In this document: in pieces, positions 17,074 through 24,999 of the stretch | Layout: every line of letters starts with the position of its first letter | Numbering within the stretch: the stretch's first letter is position 1 | Origin: Actinomycetes bacterium | GTDB taxonomy: Bacteria > Actinomycetota > Acidimicrobiia > Acidimicrobiales > Palsa-688 | Assembly: GCA_021850325.1 (NCBI GenBank) | Contig: JAJZMF010000019.1 | Coordinates: 1-45,980, forward strand | DNA length: 45,980 nucleotides | Reading direction: 5' to 3' | Made by a program: the position numbers and the translations under genes | Notes under the pieces: generated by a model | What the model saw: the letters and a program-made list of their open reading frames with translations, nothing else | What the model was told of the DNA's origin: nothing | The model's database searches: none

Positions 17074-18987
17074 ATGGACCTCCAACCGGGCTCCCGCGAG
17101 GGGGCGCTGGCGGGACCGCTGGGCAGCCGGCTGTCCGAGCCGGACGGGGACGGGGCCAGCGGGGCCCGGCTCGCGGGCCGCCGGGTGCTGCAGCCCGGGC
17201 GGACCGGTGCCGACCAGCACCACCGGTTGGGCGCACCGCGGGCTGCGGCCGTGGCCCACGTGCTCTGGGTGGCCGGGGCCATGGGGTTCTGGGCCTACCA
17301 GGACCGGTCGCTGTGGTTCTTCGGGGACGAGTGGGACTTCCTCGTCCAGAGGGGGGTGTGGAGGCCGCTCACCGGGCCTCACGGTTTGCTCTACCCCCAC
17401 AACGAGCACTGGTCGACGCTGCCCATCCTGCTCTGGCGGGCACTGTTCAGCGTCTTCCACCTCTCGAGCTATTGGCCCTACCTCGTACCCCTGCTGGTCG
17501 CCCAGGCCCTGGTCGCCCATCTGGCCTGGCGGGCCTGCCTGCGGGCCGGGGCCTCGGCTTGGGTGGCCACCGCAGCCGCTGGGCTCCTGGCCCTGCTGGG
17601 CGCGGGGGCCGAGGACTTCACCTGGGCCTTCCAGGTGGGCTTCGTAGGCTCGGTGCTGTTCGGGTTGCTGGCTGTCGAGATGGTCGAGAGGGCCTGGCTG
17701 GCCAGCGGCCCGCCTGCGGCCCGGGCCGTAGCCGCAGCGGTGGCCAGCCTGCTGGCCAGCCTCATGTGCTCGACCATCGGCGACGCCATGGTCGTCGGTA
17801 CCGCCCTGGTGGCGCTGGCCCGCCTGGGTGTGCGCCGGGCGCTGGTCGTGGCCGGCGTGCCCACGGCCGTCTACGCCCTCTGGTTCTTGGTCGTGGGGCG
17901 TCAGGGCCTCGTGGCCCACAGCGACCACATAACCACGGCCGTGATCACCGCTGCACCCGCCTACGCCCTGGACGGGCTCTCCTCAGCACTGGGCCAGTCG
18001 GCGAACCTGGCACCGGCCGGGGGTGCCCTCCTCGTGGGCCTGGCCACCTGGACCGCCCTTCGGGCGCATGCCCTCTGGCAACGCAGCCCGGCAGTGCTGG
18101 GCCTGGCAGCGGGCGCGGTCGCCTTCTACCTGCTGGCCGCCCTGGGCCGGGACGCCACTACCGTCACCCCTTCCGTGCCCCGGTACGTCTACGTCGCCAT
18201 GGCCATGCTGACCCCTCTCGTCGCCGTGCTCCTCTCGGGCACGGCCCGCAGCGTGCGGGGGCAGGGAGGCCCGTCCGCTGCCACGGTGGGAGCATCCGTG
18301 GCCCTCCTGGCCTTCACGGCCCTGGGCAACGTCAGCCAGGCCACGTCCTCCACCCCCGCCCGGGTGGCCTCGGTCCACCAGCTCGAGCACGAGGTCAAGG
18401 CGGCGGGCTACCTGCTGGCCCGGGGGGTGACCGACGTAGCGGGGCCCGGTGCAGCCCCCGTGGCGGCCGACCCCAACCTGAGCGCCGCCACGCTCGGCCG
18501 CCTGGCCCGGGCCGGGGAGCTCGGCTCGGCCCGCCCGTCGCCCGGGGCCCTGGTCAACGCGCGCACGCTGCTGGCCATGGGCACCTGGGACGGGTCCGAG
18601 ATGATCCTCACCAGGCGCCCTCTCCTGCTGGGCAGGTTCCACTACGTCTCCTCCACCTACGCCTCGCTGGGCGCCCACGGGCACGGCTGCATGCAGTTCG
18701 TGCCCCGCTCGGCCACCCAACCGGCACAGATCCGGTTGGTGCCCGCGGGCCGCCCCGGGGGAGCGTCGGTGCACGTGGCCAGCCCACCGGCTGCCCCCGG
18801 CTCGGTGGACTACCTGGCCGCCGGGCTCGCCCCGCGGCAAGGCCCTGCCGCCACCGCCCCGGTCGAACTGGTGGTCCCGGGCAAGGGCACGGGCTGGCTG
18901 GACGACAACGACACCGGGGCACCCGTCGTGCTCACCTGGGACGCAGGGGCACCCCTCACCCTGTGCGGGCTGGCGACGCGCCCCTGA
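17074..18987 (+). CDS. Multi-membrane-spanning protein, probable glycosyltransferase or polymerase
   Basis: A 637-residue integral membrane protein with about ten hydrophobic segments between residues 60 and 440 and a long soluble C-terminal part. Just after the first segment come FFGDEWDFL and LLYPHNEHWSTLPILLWRAL. An acidic pair in the first outer loop is typical of GT-C glycosyltransferases, which use lipid-linked sugar donors outside the membrane; this gives the call, at family level only. The C-terminal 200 residues contain a beta-rich stretch with no recognised family. I chose ATG 17074; the frame is open far upstream but that part is antisense to the divergent gene. The downstream gene overlaps it by 25 bases. 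Confidence 0.65.
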   Translation: MDLQPGSREGALAGPLGSRLSEPDGDGASGARLAGRRVLQPGRTGADQHHRLGAPRAAAVAHVLWVAGAMGFWAYQDRSLWFFGDEWDFLVQRGVWRPLTGPHGLLYPHNEHWSTLPILLWRALFSVFHLSSYWPYLVPLLVAQALVAHLAWRACLRAGASAWVATAAAGLLALLGAGAEDFTWAFQVGFVGSVLFGLLAVEMVERAWLASGPPAARAVAAAVASLLASLMCSTIGDAMVVGTALVALARLGVRRALVVAGVPTAVYALWFLVVGRQGLVAHSDHITTAVITAAPAYALDGLSSALGQSANLAPAGGALLVGLATWTALRAHALWQRSPAVLGLAAGAVAFYLLAALGRDATTVTPSVPRYVYVAMAMLTPLVAVLLSGTARSVRGQGGPSAATVGASVALLAFTALGNVSQATSSTPARVASVHQLEHEVKAAGYLLARGVTDVAGPGAAPVAADPNLSAATLGRLARAGELGSARPSPGALVNARTLLAMGTWDGSEMILTRRPLLLGRFHYVSSTYASLGAHGHGCMQFVPRSATQPAQIRLVPAGRPGGASVHVASPPAAPGSVDYLAAGLAPRQGPAATAPVELVVPGKGTGWLDDNDTGAPVVLTWDAGAPLTLCGLATRP

Positions 18988-20465
18988 GCCCGGGTGCCGC
19001 CTGGGGACGGCGCCTCGAGCCCCTCTTCCCGGCCTGGGCCGGCCCCGGCCCCGCGCAGGGGCGCCGCCGGGTGGCCGTCGCAGCCGCCTACGCGTTGTCC
19101 GCACTGGGCGTCGCCGCCGTCCTGCTCGGCCGCCAGCCCGGGGTACCCGCCGCCGCCACAATGTGGGCCGAGGACGGGAGGGTCTTCTACAGCCAGGCCG
19201 TCAGCCTGCCCTTCGGCCGGGCCCTGCTCACCCCCGACAACGGCTACTACCAGCTCGTCCCCCGCCTCCTGGCCGAGCTGGCGAGCCTCGTCCGGCCCCC
19301 CGACGCCGCCGCTGTGATGGCCGGGACCGGTGCGCTGTGCGTGGCCGGCTGCACCGTCCTGGTCTTCCGTACGACGCGGGCGCACATCCCCGCCGTCGGT
19401 GCCCGCCTGCTGCTCGCCGCAGGCATGGTGCTGTTGCCCACAGCCAACGCCGAGCTGGTGGCCAACGCCGTCAACGTTCCCTGGTGGGGGATGTTCGCCG
19501 CCTTCTGGCTCCTGCTGTGGCGTCCGGCGGGGTGGGCCGGCCGGGCTGTGGCCTTCTCGGTCTGTGCCCTGGTCGCCGCCTCCCAGCCCCTCGTCGGCCT
19601 GCTCCTGCCCCTGGCCGCCGCCCGGGCCGTCGTCCTGCGGCGGCCCTCGGAGCACTGGGCCGGTGCGGGGTTGCTCAGCGGCCTGACGCTCCAGCTGGTG
19701 GGGCGACTGGCGGACCACCACAGGCGCTTCCTCGGGGGCCTGCACCCCTGGGCCGGCACCGAGGCGTTCTTCGAGCGGGCCGGCCTGGTGCTCGTGGCGG
19801 GCCAGAGAGGCTCCGACCAGCTGGTGCACTGGCACCCCGTGGTCGCGGCAGGCCTCGGCGCCCTGGTGTGGTCTGGCGTGCTGGGCGGTGCCCTGGCCTT
19901 CGGCGACCGTCGTACCCGCACCTTCACCGTGGCCGCTGCGGCGTCGTCGGTGGTGAGCTTCTACGTGCCGGTCTGGCTGAGGGGGCTGGACAGCTTCCTA
20001 AGCGTGTCGCCGGTCGAGGACGGGAGCCGCTACGCCCTGTCGGCCAGCCTGCTCACCCTGAGCACCCTGGCTGTGGCGTTGGGCCGCCGACGGGCGGCCC
20101 CGGCCTGGCCCTCTCACCACCGGGCGCTGCACCGTGGGCCGGGCAGGGCGGGCCGTCGCCTCCTGGCTCACCGGCCCGCGCTCGCCCTGGCCCTGTGCAC
20201 CCTCGCCCTGGCCCCGGCCTGGGCGGTGGACCTGCGGGACGCCAACATGCGCTCGGCCGGGCCGGCCTGGGGCGCCCAGGTGGCAACGGCCGCAGCGACA
20301 TGCCGGGCCGGGGGGCGGCGTTGGGCCGTGCTCAGGACCGACCCGGCGGGCTGGTCGGCCCGCCTCCCCTGCTCGGCCCTGGTGCCAGGGGCCCCGACGA
20401 CCCTGGTCGGCCCGGGACGCGCCAGGGGCAGGGCCTCCGGTCAGGCCGGCCCGGCCGTCCCGTAG
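18963..20465 (+). CDS. Multi-membrane-spanning protein with MWAEDG motif, paralogue of the protein at 27551-29047
   Basis: A 500-residue integral membrane protein with about ten hydrophobic segments. After the first segment it has TMWAEDGRVFYSQAV, then NGYYQLVPRLLAELASLVRP, and later NAVNVPWWGMFAAFWLLLWRP. The same blocks occur in the same order in the product of 27551-29047, so the two are paralogues. The acidic ED after the first segment is placed like the catalytic acid of GT-C enzymes, so a lipid-linked sugar transferase is possible (inference). The GTG at 18963 overlaps the previous gene by 25 bases and gives a length close to the paralogue (498). The end overlaps the convergent GT2-like gene by 25 bases. 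Confidence 0.7.
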   Translation: MRAGDAPLSPGAAWGRRLEPLFPAWAGPGPAQGRRRVAVAAAYALSALGVAAVLLGRQPGVPAAATMWAEDGRVFYSQAVSLPFGRALLTPDNGYYQLVPRLLAELASLVRPPDAAAVMAGTGALCVAGCTVLVFRTTRAHIPAVGARLLLAAGMVLLPTANAELVANAVNVPWWGMFAAFWLLLWRPAGWAGRAVAFSVCALVAASQPLVGLLLPLAAARAVVLRRPSEHWAGAGLLSGLTLQLVGRLADHHRRFLGGLHPWAGTEAFFERAGLVLVAGQRGSDQLVHWHPVVAAGLGALVWSGVLGGALAFGDRRTRTFTVAAAASSVVSFYVPVWLRGLDSFLSVSPVEDGSRYALSASLLTLSTLAVALGRRRAAPAWPSHHRALHRGPGRAGRRLLAHRPALALALCTLALAPAWAVDLRDANMRSAGPAWGAQVATAAATCRAGGRRWAVLRTDPAGWSARLPCSALVPGAPTTLVGPGRARGRASGQAGPAVP

Positions 20466-21235
20466 ACCTGCGACCAGTCGAACTTGACCGTGTGGTCGAG
20501 CTCGCCGCCGTCGTCGTAGTGCAGTTGCCCGGGCGCAATGTAGAGCCGGTCACGCCATGAGCTCATGTTGTCGTAGTGGTAGTTGCTGCCCCCGCGCCGC
20601 AGGCCCGCCCGGTCCACCTCCAGCCGGCGCAGCATCTGGGCCTCGCTGCGCATGGGGTAGTGGCGCAGGTTGAACATGGCCGGGTAGCGCTCGCCCAGAG
20701 GTGGGTTGTGGTTGAACAGCCGGACGTTGGTGGCCGAGGCCCGCCAGGCCCGGATGCGCGGCCCGCAACCGGCGAAGAGCGAGTAGTGCCGCACCCGTTC
20801 CACGGCCCGTCCCACGCCGGGGTCGTCGGCCGGGGTCCACCAGTAGTTGAAGTTGTTGAACTGCACCCAGTCGTAGGGGGAGGCGAGCACCTCCTCCACC
20901 CAGGACCGGTAGGGCCGCGCCCGGTCCGGGCCCTCCAGGAACTCGTCCTGGTCGGGCCAGGAGACCCAGTCGTAGCGGTCCACGTACGAGGCCAGGAGGT
21001 GCTCCGACATGGCCTGGTACAGGCCGTAGAAGTCGACGCTGCGCGGCACCACCCGGTGCTCCACCAGCTCGCCCTCCAACCTGGCCAGCACCCCGGGGGT
21101 CTCGTCGGTTGAGCCGTGGTCCCAGACCAGCACGTGATGTCCCTGCTGGCGCAGGTAGGCGACGGCGTCCTCGACCAGGTCGCCGTCGTTGTAGCAGAGG
21201 AGGACCCCGAGCATGGCGGGGCGGGCAGAGGCCAT
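20441..21235 (-). CDS. Glycosyltransferase family 2-like protein
   Basis: A 264-residue soluble GT-A-like protein. It starts MASARPAMLGVLLCYNDGD, has VLVWDHGSTDETPGVL for nucleotide binding and WVSWPDQDEFLEGPDR with the probable metal-binding acids. Later NFNYWWTPADDP and YHYDNMSSWRDR resemble the glycosyltransferases of the GT92/DUF4422-like fringe of GT2. Donor and acceptor are unknown. It overlaps the convergent membrane gene at its 3' end by 25 bases and is divergent from the sulfotransferase with only 38 bases between starts, so both promoters must lie inside or very close to the neighbouring genes. Confidence 0.72.
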   Translation of the reverse strand: MASARPAMLGVLLCYNDGDLVEDAVAYLRQQGHHVLVWDHGSTDETPGVLARLEGELVEHRVVPRSVDFYGLYQAMSEHLLASYVDRYDWVSWPDQDEFLEGPDRARPYRSWVEEVLASPYDWVQFNNFNYWWTPADDPGVGRAVERVRHYSLFAGCGPRIRAWRASATNVRLFNHNPPLGERYPAMFNLRHYPMRSEAQMLRRLEVDRAGLRRGGSNYHYDNMSSWRDRLYIAPGQLHYDDGGELDHTVKFDWSQVYGTAGPA

Positions 21236-21273
21236 CGGCAGGCAACGCTATCTTTCCGGTAGCTTCACAGGCA

Positions 21274-22431
21274 GTGGCAGACGAACGCACAGCTTTGGGG
21301 GTGGCGGTGCTCGGCATGCACCGCAGCGGCACCAGCGCGGTTGCCGGCTACCTGGCCAAGGCTGGCTTCTTCGTCGGCACCGACGACGAGCTCCTGGCCC
21401 CGGCGGAGGACAACCCGCGGGGCTTCTTCGAGCGCCATGACGTCAACGCCCTCAACGACGAGCTGCTGGCCGAACTGGGCGGGGCCTGGGACAAGCCCCC
21501 CGAGCGTGCCGCGGTAGCAGCCAAGGCAGCGGGCTGGCGCCGGCGCGTGACGGACCTGGTGGAGCACCTCGCCCGGGAGGCCGGTGGCTCGCCTCTCGTA
21601 CTGAAGGACCCGCGGACCTGCCTGCTCCTGCCCGCCTGGTGGCCACTGCTGCGGGACCGCTTCGCCCTTGTGGTGGTGGACCGCAACCCGCTCGACGTCG
21701 CCCTCTCGGTCCGCCGGCGTGACGGCCGGCCGCTCTACGTGGCACTTGCCCTGTGGCAGTCCTACTGCACGGAGCTGCTGGCCGGGCTGAGCGGCCAGCG
21801 GGTGCTGGTGGTGCACTACGAGCAGTTCGTGCGCCAAGCCGACCAGCAGGGGCCTGCTCTGGTCGGGCACCTGGCCGGTGCACTGGGCCTGGAGCCCCGG
21901 GACCTCGGGGCGGCGTCGGGCTTCGTGTCGTCGGGCATGCGCCACCACCACACCGGAGCCGGGAGCCCGGCCAGCCTGCACGCCCTGACCGGCGCCCAGT
22001 TGGCCCTCGCTCGTTGGATGGCGGAGCTCCCGGACGGGTGGTGCGTGCTCGAGCCCCCCAAGGCGGTCACCGAGGAGGCCGAGGCGGCCCGGACAGCCGC
22101 TGCCGAGTACTACGACGCGGTGGCGGACCGCTACGGCATGGAGACCGCCTACGACACCGAGCGCCACCGGGCCCTCCACTTCGAGCAGGCAACGGAGCTG
22201 AAGGACCGTCACATCGCCAACATCGAGTCCGCCCTGGCTCACTCCAGCTCGCAGCTCGAGGCCCAAGCGGCCCGGTTGGAGGAGCTGCAGGCTGCCAACG
22301 ACGCCCTGGTCGAGGCCAACCGGGAGCTGCGCCGGGAGCTCGAAGCGGCCCGGGGGCCGGGACGCCCGGCCGGCTCCAACCTCCTGGCCGCGGCCCGCCA
22401 GGCCTGGACGGGCCGCCCGCCTCAGGCCTGA
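21274..22431 (+). CDS. Sulfotransferase-family protein with C-terminal coiled coil
   Basis: A 385-residue PAPS-dependent sulfotransferase-like protein, which would transfer sulfate to a glycan or lipid. The 5'-phosphosulfate loop GMHRSGTSA is at 14-22, EDNPRGFFE at 45-53, and LKDPRTCLL near 110-118. VVVDRNPLDVALSVRRRDG follows, the region that binds the 3'-phosphate. Residues 285 to about 365 form a heptad-rich coiled coil (SSSQLEAQAARLEELQAAND). The GTG at 21274 sits shortly before the motif. Similar P-loop proteins without sulfate activity exist, so activity is inferred. The 3' end overlaps the convergent phosphatase gene by 10 bases. Confidence 0.8.
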   Translation: MADERTALGVAVLGMHRSGTSAVAGYLAKAGFFVGTDDELLAPAEDNPRGFFERHDVNALNDELLAELGGAWDKPPERAAVAAKAAGWRRRVTDLVEHLAREAGGSPLVLKDPRTCLLLPAWWPLLRDRFALVVVDRNPLDVALSVRRRDGRPLYVALALWQSYCTELLAGLSGQRVLVVHYEQFVRQADQQGPALVGHLAGALGLEPRDLGAASGFVSSGMRHHHTGAGSPASLHALTGAQLALARWMAELPDGWCVLEPPKAVTEEAEAARTAAAEYYDAVADRYGMETAYDTERHRALHFEQATELKDRHIANIESALAHSSSQLEAQAARLEELQAANDALVEANRELRRELEAARGPGRPAGSNLLAAARQAWTGRPPQA

Positions 22432-23474
22432 GCCGGGCCGTTGCCCGGCCGGCCGGCGTGGCCCGGCCCCTCCGGTCCCACCAGTAGCCGCCTCATGCCC
22501 TCCAGTTGGCCCTCCACCATGCCGGCAGGGCCGAGGAGGTAGCCCTCCACGCTGCCGTGGTCGCGCTCGACGCCGCTCAGCACCTCCTCCATGACCCAAC
22601 GCGGTGAGCCCAGGAACGCCGCGGCCGCCTCCTCGGGCACGCCGGCTGCCTGCAGGACCCGCATCAACAGCGGCTCGTGCTCGGCGTTGCGGAACCTCCC
22701 GGTGAGGACGTAGTCGTCCAGGACCGTGGCCCGGGGCACCCCCAGTGCACTGAGCAAGAGGGCAGAGACCACACCGGTACGGTCCTTGCCCTCGGTGCAG
22801 TGCAGCACCGCAGGCAGGAGATCCTCCCTGGCCAGACGGCCGAGAAGGCCGCCGATCATGGCCGCTGACCGCTCCATCATGGCCCGGTAGAGCCAGAGCA
22901 GGACGCGCTCGGCCTGAGCCGGTGTGCGAGCCGCGAGCACCTCGACCGCGGCCTGGGCCGTGTCCGCGCCCAGCACGTCCAGGTGCACGGAGCCCACCGG
23001 GCCGGGCTGGGAGACCCTCTCGGCAAAGCTGCGCAGGTCGTAGACGGCCCGGGCACCCAGGTGGGCAAAGGCCTCGACGTCGGCCGGGCTGAAGCGGTGC
23101 AGGCTGTCCGAGCGGTAGACGCGGCCCCAGCGGGTGCGCCCTCCGCCCTCCACCTCGTACCCCCCGAGGTCGCGGAAGTTGGTGGGGCCCTCGAAGGTGA
23201 GCCGCCGCTCCCCCACCACCACCGCCTCCCCGCCCTCCTCGACCGCCAGCGAGGCGTACCAGCGCCTACCACCTCCCATGTCGGGCAGCACGAGCTCGGT
23301 CACCCCGGCCGGTACCCGGGCCAGGTTGGTGTGCTCGGCAGCCACCGGTGTCGTGCCGACCCCCACCTCGGCGGGCCTGGGGGCCCCGTGCAGCTCCCAG
23401 CTCAGGCGCAGTCCCGCACCCTCGGCGTCCAGCCGGACAGCCCTCAGCGGCCCCGCCACTTGCCCCTGCCCCAC
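22422..23474 (-). CDS. Tyrosine-phosphatase-family protein (PTP-like, CxEGKDRTG type)
   Basis: A 350-residue phosphatase. The active-site loop HCTEGKDRTG has catalytic Cys226 and Arg232; the Lys between them places it in the MptpB/DSP-like group that can act on phosphoinositides as well as phospho-Tyr/Ser/Thr. NFRDLGGY (99-106) and YRSDSLHRFSP (120-130) are further family motifs. Residues 1-95 are an extra beta-rich N-terminal domain. The start is GTG 23474, or possibly the in-frame GTG five codons later; it overlaps the upstream GT4 gene by about 31 bases. It may regulate glycan synthesis the way phosphatases do in capsule loci (inference from neighbours). Confidence 0.85.
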   Translation of the reverse strand: MGQGQVAGPLRAVRLDAEGAGLRLSWELHGAPRPAEVGVGTTPVAAEHTNLARVPAGVTELVLPDMGGGRRWYASLAVEEGGEAVVVGERRLTFEGPTNFRDLGGYEVEGGGRTRWGRVYRSDSLHRFSPADVEAFAHLGARAVYDLRSFAERVSQPGPVGSVHLDVLGADTAQAAVEVLAARTPAQAERVLLWLYRAMMERSAAMIGGLLGRLAREDLLPAVLHCTEGKDRTGVVSALLLSALGVPRATVLDDYVLTGRFRNAEHEPLLMRVLQAAGVPEEAAAAFLGSPRWVMEEVLSGVERDHGSVEGYLLGPAGMVEGQLEGMRRLLVGPEGPGHAGRPGNGPAQA

Positions 23475-24883
23475 GACCCGAGACGTTCGGCCACCTGGCG
23501 GCCTGCTGCCGAGAGCAGCTCTGAGGTGCTGGCCCCGCCTGCCGGCCCGACCCCGCCCTGACCGGGCCCGGGTGGCCCGGGGGGTGCCACGACGGCCTCA
23601 CCGCCTGTCCCGGGCGGCCTGGCGGCACCCTCGGGCGCCGGCCCGCCCGGGGTGGCCGTGCCCGCCGCCTCCTCGGGCGAGAGGCGGGGCACGAGCAGGT
23701 CCGGGGCCCGCCGGGGGGCCGAACAGAACTCGACCAGAGGCTCGGCCACCCTGTCCCAGCAGTAGCGCTCCGACAGTGCCCGGAAGCTCTCGCGGGCCGG
23801 TGGGACGGTCAGCACCCGGTACAGCGCTTCCTCCAGGGCGACCTCGTCCCCGGGCGGGACGGTCACCCCGGCACCCGCCGCGCTCACCTCGGCCGCCAGT
23901 ACGTCACCCTCGGTGAGCACCATCGGCAGGCCGGCCCAGATGTAGTCGAGCACCCGGGAGCGGAAGGAGTAGCGGGTCTCCACGTGGTCGAGATGGGTGC
24001 TCACCGCCACGTCCGCCTCCAGGAGGTAGTCGGCACGCCGGTCGTACGGTGCCCAGCCGGGGTTGAAGAAGACATGCCGCCCCGTCAGGCCGAGCTCGTC
24101 CGACAGCCGCTCCAGCTGCCCGGCCATGCCCATGCGGGGCACATCGGGGTTGGGGTGGGCCATACCCAGGAAGACCAGGCGCACCGACGGCTCCCGGTCC
24201 TTGAGGCGGGCCACCGCCCGCACCAGGGTGAGCGGGTCCAGCCAGTCGTAGACGCCTCCTCCCCAGATCAGCACCTTGTCGTCGGCACCGATCCCGGGCA
24301 CCACGCCCCGCAGCACCGGCCCCTGCCGCCGGGGGGGTTCCCCGGGCAGGCCGAAGGGCACCACCCGGACCAGGCTGTCCAGGCGGGGGCTTTCGCCGTA
24401 GGTGTAGGGGTTGACCCGGCCCAGCGCGGCCAGGGAACCCAGCCAGAAGTCCCGCTGGCGCTCGCTGGCGCAGGTGAAGAAGTCGCCCCGGCGCAGTGCG
24501 GTGTTGAGCACCCCCGAAAGGCGGGTGACGTTGGCGTCGTCCTGCTCGCGCGCCGCCGAGCGGGCCTCCAGGTTCTCCAGGTGGTAGGGGTCGTAGATGT
24601 CCACGACCACCGGCCTCTCGGTGCTGCGCAGCTCTTCCGCCATGTAGACCAGGGAACTGGGCACGAAGCTGACCGACGCCCCGGCCACCAGCCTGGGCAG
24701 CTCCGGCCCTACGGCCAGCCGCAGGTCGGCGTTGGGATGGCCCCCGGCAATGCTCACCGTGCTGGCCAGCACCACGTCCAGGTGACGCCCGAGCACCCGG
24801 GCCAGCTCAAAGGCACGTATGGCCGGCCCCGGCATCTCCGGGCCCACCGGGTCGGTGGTGAGCACCAGGACGGGTCCGCTCAT
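23444..24883 (-). CDS. GT4-family glycosyltransferase, paralogue of its divergent neighbour
   Basis: A 479-residue GT-B glycosyltransferase. It starts SGPVLVLTTDPVGPEMPGPA, has VDIYDPYHLENLEA near 95, CASERQRDFWLGSLAALGR near 140, WGGGVYDWLDPLTLVRAVAR near 210 and RSRVLDYIWAGLPMVLTEGD near 310, the usual donor-binding region. The last 90 residues are Pro/Gly-rich and of low complexity. The same blocks occur in the product of 25000-26535, so these are divergent paralogues. Donor and acceptor are unknown. The phosphatase gene downstream overlaps it. Confidence 0.88.
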   Translation of the reverse strand: MSGPVLVLTTDPVGPEMPGPAIRAFELARVLGRHLDVVLASTVSIAGGHPNADLRLAVGPELPRLVAGASVSFVPSSLVYMAEELRSTERPVVVDIYDPYHLENLEARSAAREQDDANVTRLSGVLNTALRRGDFFTCASERQRDFWLGSLAALGRVNPYTYGESPRLDSLVRVVPFGLPGEPPRRQGPVLRGVVPGIGADDKVLIWGGGVYDWLDPLTLVRAVARLKDREPSVRLVFLGMAHPNPDVPRMGMAGQLERLSDELGLTGRHVFFNPGWAPYDRRADYLLEADVAVSTHLDHVETRYSFRSRVLDYIWAGLPMVLTEGDVLAAEVSAAGAGVTVPPGDEVALEEALYRVLTVPPARESFRALSERYCWDRVAEPLVEFCSAPRRAPDLLVPRLSPEEAAGTATPGGPAPEGAARPPGTGGEAVVAPPGPPGPGQGGVGPAGGASTSELLSAAGRQVAERLGSWGRGKWRGR

Positions 24884-24999
24884 CCCCGGCCTCCCGTCGG
24901 GCGGTTACGCTTCCAAGCCGTGCAGCCCGACACGGCGCTGAGGTTACTAGCAGCCACCCCGACGGTACAGGAGCCGGCAGCGGCACCCGGGAGCGCCCG

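Noticed and set aside
21265-22599. Minus-strand frame (444 codons) opposite the sulfotransferase
   Set aside because: Composition typical of a shadow; the plus strand has the PAPS loop and normal codon use.
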